A stretch of 64,000 bases of DNA from JBMNCR01 sp049366695. GTDB lineage: Bacteria > Bacillota > Clostridia > Eubacteriales > Alkalibacteraceae. The DNA is taken from the NCBI GenBank assembly GCA_049366695.1, contig JBMNCR010000064.1:116923-180922 (forward strand), given 5' to 3'. The notes under the pieces are model-generated. The model made no database searches. It was given only the letters and a program-made list of their open reading frames with translations, and was not told the origin of the DNA. The position numbers and the translations under genes were made by a program. Of the stretch, positions 61,812-64,000 are shown piece after piece (the stretch's first letter is position 1; every line of letters starts with the position of its first letter).

Positions 61812-62501
61812 TTAAACGTTTTCCTTACATCCTCCATAAACAGCAAAATTGTAATATTTCCAAATAACATCAATGCTTTTAAATCCTACTTCTTCCAACC
61901 ATAAAATATGATTTATCAATTTTGCAGGACTATCTTCTTCATTGTATTTAGGTATCCACTTTTTTTCTATTTCTTCGACAAGGATATTCTTTATCATATA
62001 CTCTTTCCATTTCTTCATATACACACCTTGCAAATAATTGTTAGTACCTAATACAACGTCAGCATTATAAAAAACTCCTCTATCTGTTAATGCATCATAT
62101 ATTTTACCATAAAATATTTTTTTATCTTTATCACTAATAAGATGATGCAAAGATAGCGAAGACACAACGACATCATAAGTAGTTTCAAAAGATAACTTAT
62201 TAAAATCATTAACAATGAACTTAATATTATTATGCTTTTTTAATTTTATTTTTGCCATAGAAATCATATTTTCAGCTAAATCTAAACACGTAATTTGAGC
62301 ATTTGGAAATCTATTCATTACCTTTTGTGCTATATTTCCTGTACCACAACCTAAATCTATTACTTTGAAAGTTTCTTCTTTCTTAAAAGGTATTGCTAGA
62401 ATTAATGCATCAATCATTTCAGAATAATATGGTATCAAATCCAGAATAATCTTATCAAATTCTATTGCTTCTGATTCAAAATGATCTTTAATTTTATTCA
62501 C
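61812..62501 (-). CDS. Class I SAM-dependent methyltransferase
   Basis: This 229-residue protein has motif I VIDLGCGTGNIAQKVM, then ITCLDLAENMISMAKIKL and VVVSSLSLHHLISDKDKK, typical of the UbiE/Methyltransf_11-25 fold. No substrate is implied by the sequence, and the C-terminus has no transmembrane part. It lies beside the TrmO gene in the same orientation, 58 bp downstream of it. A tRNA substrate is possible but unsupported, because such enzymes usually act on small molecules. Confidence 0.88.
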   Translation of the reverse strand: MNKIKDHFESEAIEFDKIILDLIPYYSEMIDALILAIPFKKEETFKVIDLGCGTGNIAQKVMNRFPNAQITCLDLAENMISMAKIKLKKHNNIKFIVNDFNKLSFETTYDVVVSSLSLHHLISDKDKKIFYGKIYDALTDRGVFYNADVVLGTNNYLQGVYMKKWKEYMIKNILVEEIEKKWIPKYNEEDSPAKLINHILWLEEVGFKSIDVIWKYYNFAVYGGCKENV

Positions 62502-62559
62502 AAAACAACCTCCAAAGCTAACTACTATCTATTTAATTATAGAAACATAACGTAGCATT

Positions 62560-62979
62560 TTAATCCCTAATCCCTTTTGTTCCGGTTATACAATCAATTT
62601 TTTCTGAATATGGTTTAATATCAAGCAAAGGACTACCATCTAATGCATCCATTTTTTTTACCAATAATTTATTTTTATCAATCTTCACTAAATCAACTAT
62701 ATCAAATGCGATTGGATTAGGTCTTCTCGGCGAACGGGTAGCAAATACTCCATGAGGTTTATCTTCCCAAGGTGTTACCACAGTTAGAACATCTCTTTCA
62801 GCCTTATCACACCAATATAATACAATCAAATGACTTACCTTTTCAACATCTTTAAGACCTTCTAAATATTCATCAAATAATTCAATTTCAAACAATTCAT
62901 CCTTCATTCTCCCTTGTGGCGGCGCCTGAGATGATTCTTTATATGGAGAATGAATTATACCAATCTGTTTTAATTCCAA
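62560..62979 (-). CDS. trmO: tRNA (N6-threonylcarbamoyladenosine37-N6)-methyltransferase, TrmO/TsaA family
   Basis: I place the start at TTG 62979 (139 residues): GGAGGG lies six bases upstream and the conserved fold begins there (LKQIGIIHSPYKE). The longer frame from 63078 adds 33 unrelated residues. Motifs: SSQAPPQGRM, LIVLYWCDKAERD, GVFATRSPRRPNPIAFDIV and LDGSPLLDIKPYSEKID. TrmO methylates t6A37 of certain tRNAs. The C-terminal extension of the E. coli enzyme is absent, as in many short family members. Confidence 0.9.
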   Translation of the reverse strand: MELKQIGIIHSPYKESSQAPPQGRMKDELFEIELFDEYLEGLKDVEKVSHLIVLYWCDKAERDVLTVVTPWEDKPHGVFATRSPRRPNPIAFDIVDLVKIDKNKLLVKKMDALDGSPLLDIKPYSEKIDCITGTKGIRD

Positions 62980-63213
62980 TACTATCCCTCCGATTCTTTT
63001 ATAAATATTATCATGATTACATTTGATAATCTTACTTTTAAATATAATATCATACTTAGAATAAATATGATATTTCACTTTACCAGTTGTCTAATTTCTT
63101 CTATCTCTTCAAAAGAATCTTCAAAACCTTGTTATACACTTCTTTCATCATAAGATTCTAAATGGCTTTTTCAAAGCTTTAATCAAAGTAAATATATACT
63201 TATTGTATTTCAC

Positions 63214-63308
63214 GTAGTTTTATTACAATAAAAAACATTAACTTCGCTCTTTTCCTTCTTTCCATTTGTACTGGCGAAAGCGTGTTTGAGATAGTATTAA
63301 AACTTTGC
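63214..63308. repeat. MITE-like element, internally deleted copy
   Basis: It keeps the left end (GTAGTTTTATTACAAT) and right end (TAGTATTAAAACTTTGC) but lacks the central hairpin. It is 95 bp against 176 bp for full copies. Confidence 0.55.
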
Positions 63309-63428
63309 TCTAAACTTTTTTATGTAGTCTATGCCACCTATATATTAACTTCCTTTCTTTCATCATATGATTTTATAATTTTTAAAAAATTTCGTTCAAA
63401 ATAAATTACTATTTATTTATTTTATGTA

Positions 63429-63604
63429 GCATAGTTTTAATACAATAACAAATATTAGCTTCGCTCAATTCAATAGAAGGAAAAGAGAACCGTTAAGAAT
63501 TATCGGCTGTTTGAGCCTAAGCGAGTTCCGATAATTTAGGTTCTCTTTTACTTCTTTCCATTTGTGCTGGCGAAAGCGTGTTTGAGATTGTATTAAAACT
63601 TTGC
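63429..63604. repeat. MITE-like element, copy 5 (176 bp)
   Basis: GCATAGTTTTAATACAAT to ATTGTATTAAAACTTTGC. The interior hairpin has arms GAACCGTTAAGAATTATCGG and CCGATAATTTAGGTTC. Confidence 0.75.
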
Positions 63605-63724
63605 TCTAAACTTTTTTATGTAGTCTATGACACCTATATATCAACTTCCTTTCTTTCATCATATGATTTTATAATTTTTAAAAAATTTCGTTCAAAATAA
63701 ATTACTATTTATTTATTTTATGTA

Positions 63725-63900
63725 GCATAGTTTTAATACAATAACAAATATTAGCTTCGCTCAATTCAATAGAAGGAAAAGAGAACCGTTAAGAATTATC
63801 GGCTGTTTGAGCCTAAGCGAGTTCCGATAATTTAGGTTCTCTTTTACTTCTTTCCATTTGTGCTGGCGAAAGCGTGTTTGAGATTGTATTAAAACTTTGC
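63725..63900. repeat. MITE-like element, copy 6 (176 bp)
   Basis: Appears identical to copy 5, 296 bp downstream as part of the tandem array. Confidence 0.75.
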
Positions 63901-64000
63901 TCTAAACTTTTTTATGTAGTCTATGACACCTATATATCAACTTCCTTTCTTTCATCATATGATTTTATAATTTTTAAAAAATTTCGTTCAAAATAAATTA

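Larger units (their letters stand above)
63079..64000. other. Gene-free repeat region at the window end
   Basis: No complete gene is seen. A short frame at 63079-63180 on the minus strand (ending EEIEEIRQLVK then TGA) may be a gene remnant. From 63214 on it is made of MITE-like elements and a 296-bp tandem array that continues past the window. Confidence 0.55.
63312..64000. repeat. 296-bp tandem repeat array (runs off window)
   Basis: TTCGTTCAAAATAAATTA occurs at 63391, 63687 and 63983, spaced exactly 296 bp. Each full unit is one MITE-like element plus a 120-bp spacer (TAAACTTTTTTATGTAGTCT to ATTTTATGTA). The first unit is preceded by a deleted element, so the array is at least two full units plus partial ones. 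Confidence 0.85.

Overview
This is a very A+T-rich window from an anaerobic, endospore-forming member of the class Clostridia. The evidence is a tripartite GerA-type germinant receptor, a SCIFF-type radical SAM maturase (typical of Clostridia), FeoAB, MinD-type ferredoxin ATPases, and two B12 riboswitches driving cobalt-corrinoid genes. The genus cannot be fixed from the sequence alone. Nearly all genes lie on the minus strand.

Layout. 1-181: start of a NuoE-like subunit running off the window. 421-2972: TetR regulator, FMN-binding protein, flavodoxin and membrane protein, with a doubled TetR-type operator. 3013-6492: two-component system with SHOCT and extracytoplasmic partners. 6574-9760: AEC transporter, a small unknown protein and ProA. 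10431-14196: germination receptor, with AA/AC divergent from AB. 14263-16204: agmatine catabolism (AguB, AguA). 16315-17436: zinc-ribbon/HTH/DUF2087/GIY-YIG protein. 17455-24569: a repeat-rich accessory region with a 3,423-bp-period tandem duplication. Each copy carries a GshF-like stand-alone ATP-grasp ligase, an unlisted 44-residue peptide gene and a divergent 207-residue protein. Around them is a mosaic of MITE-like elements, one family nested in another. 24570-42711: an eleven-gene operon behind a cobalamin riboswitch (ChlI, ChlD, corrinoid-binding protein, CbiZ, two CobN paralogues, BtuCD-like transporter, ABC-2 exporter, radical SAM/SPASM protein). 42789-47721: a second riboswitch operon (CbiJ/CobK, BtuCDF-like transporter, nitrilase-family amidohydrolase). 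47779-58319: an iron and Fe-S themed block (DUF89, flavin reductase, SCIFF maturase, metallo-beta-lactamase fold protein, two MinD-ferredoxin ATPases, FeoB, FeoA, DUF134, DUF5320, zinc ribbon, two NifX-like proteins). 58434-62979: glycosyltransferase, Ig-like/VanY carboxypeptidase, methyltransferase, TrmO. 63079-64000: 296-bp tandem array of the MITE-like element.

How the genes fit together. The two riboswitch operons together look like a corrinoid import and remodelling programme: two Fec/Btu importers, CbiZ and possibly the nitrilase to open amide bonds, ring reduction by CbiJ, and CobN plus ChlID for metal insertion. The iron block appears co-regulated. Promoters in front of feoA, the MinD pair and the NifX pair each have TTGACA, a 17-bp spacer and a TA-box, followed by a GGGCAT-N2-GCCC-like palindrome. 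feoA also has a Fur-type box.

Most worth following up: the duplicated ATP-grasp/44-residue peptide unit (a possible peptide-ligase system), the double-CobN operon with exporter and radical SAM enzyme, and the shared palindrome of the iron/MinD/NifX block. Functions are inferred from motifs; no database search was run.
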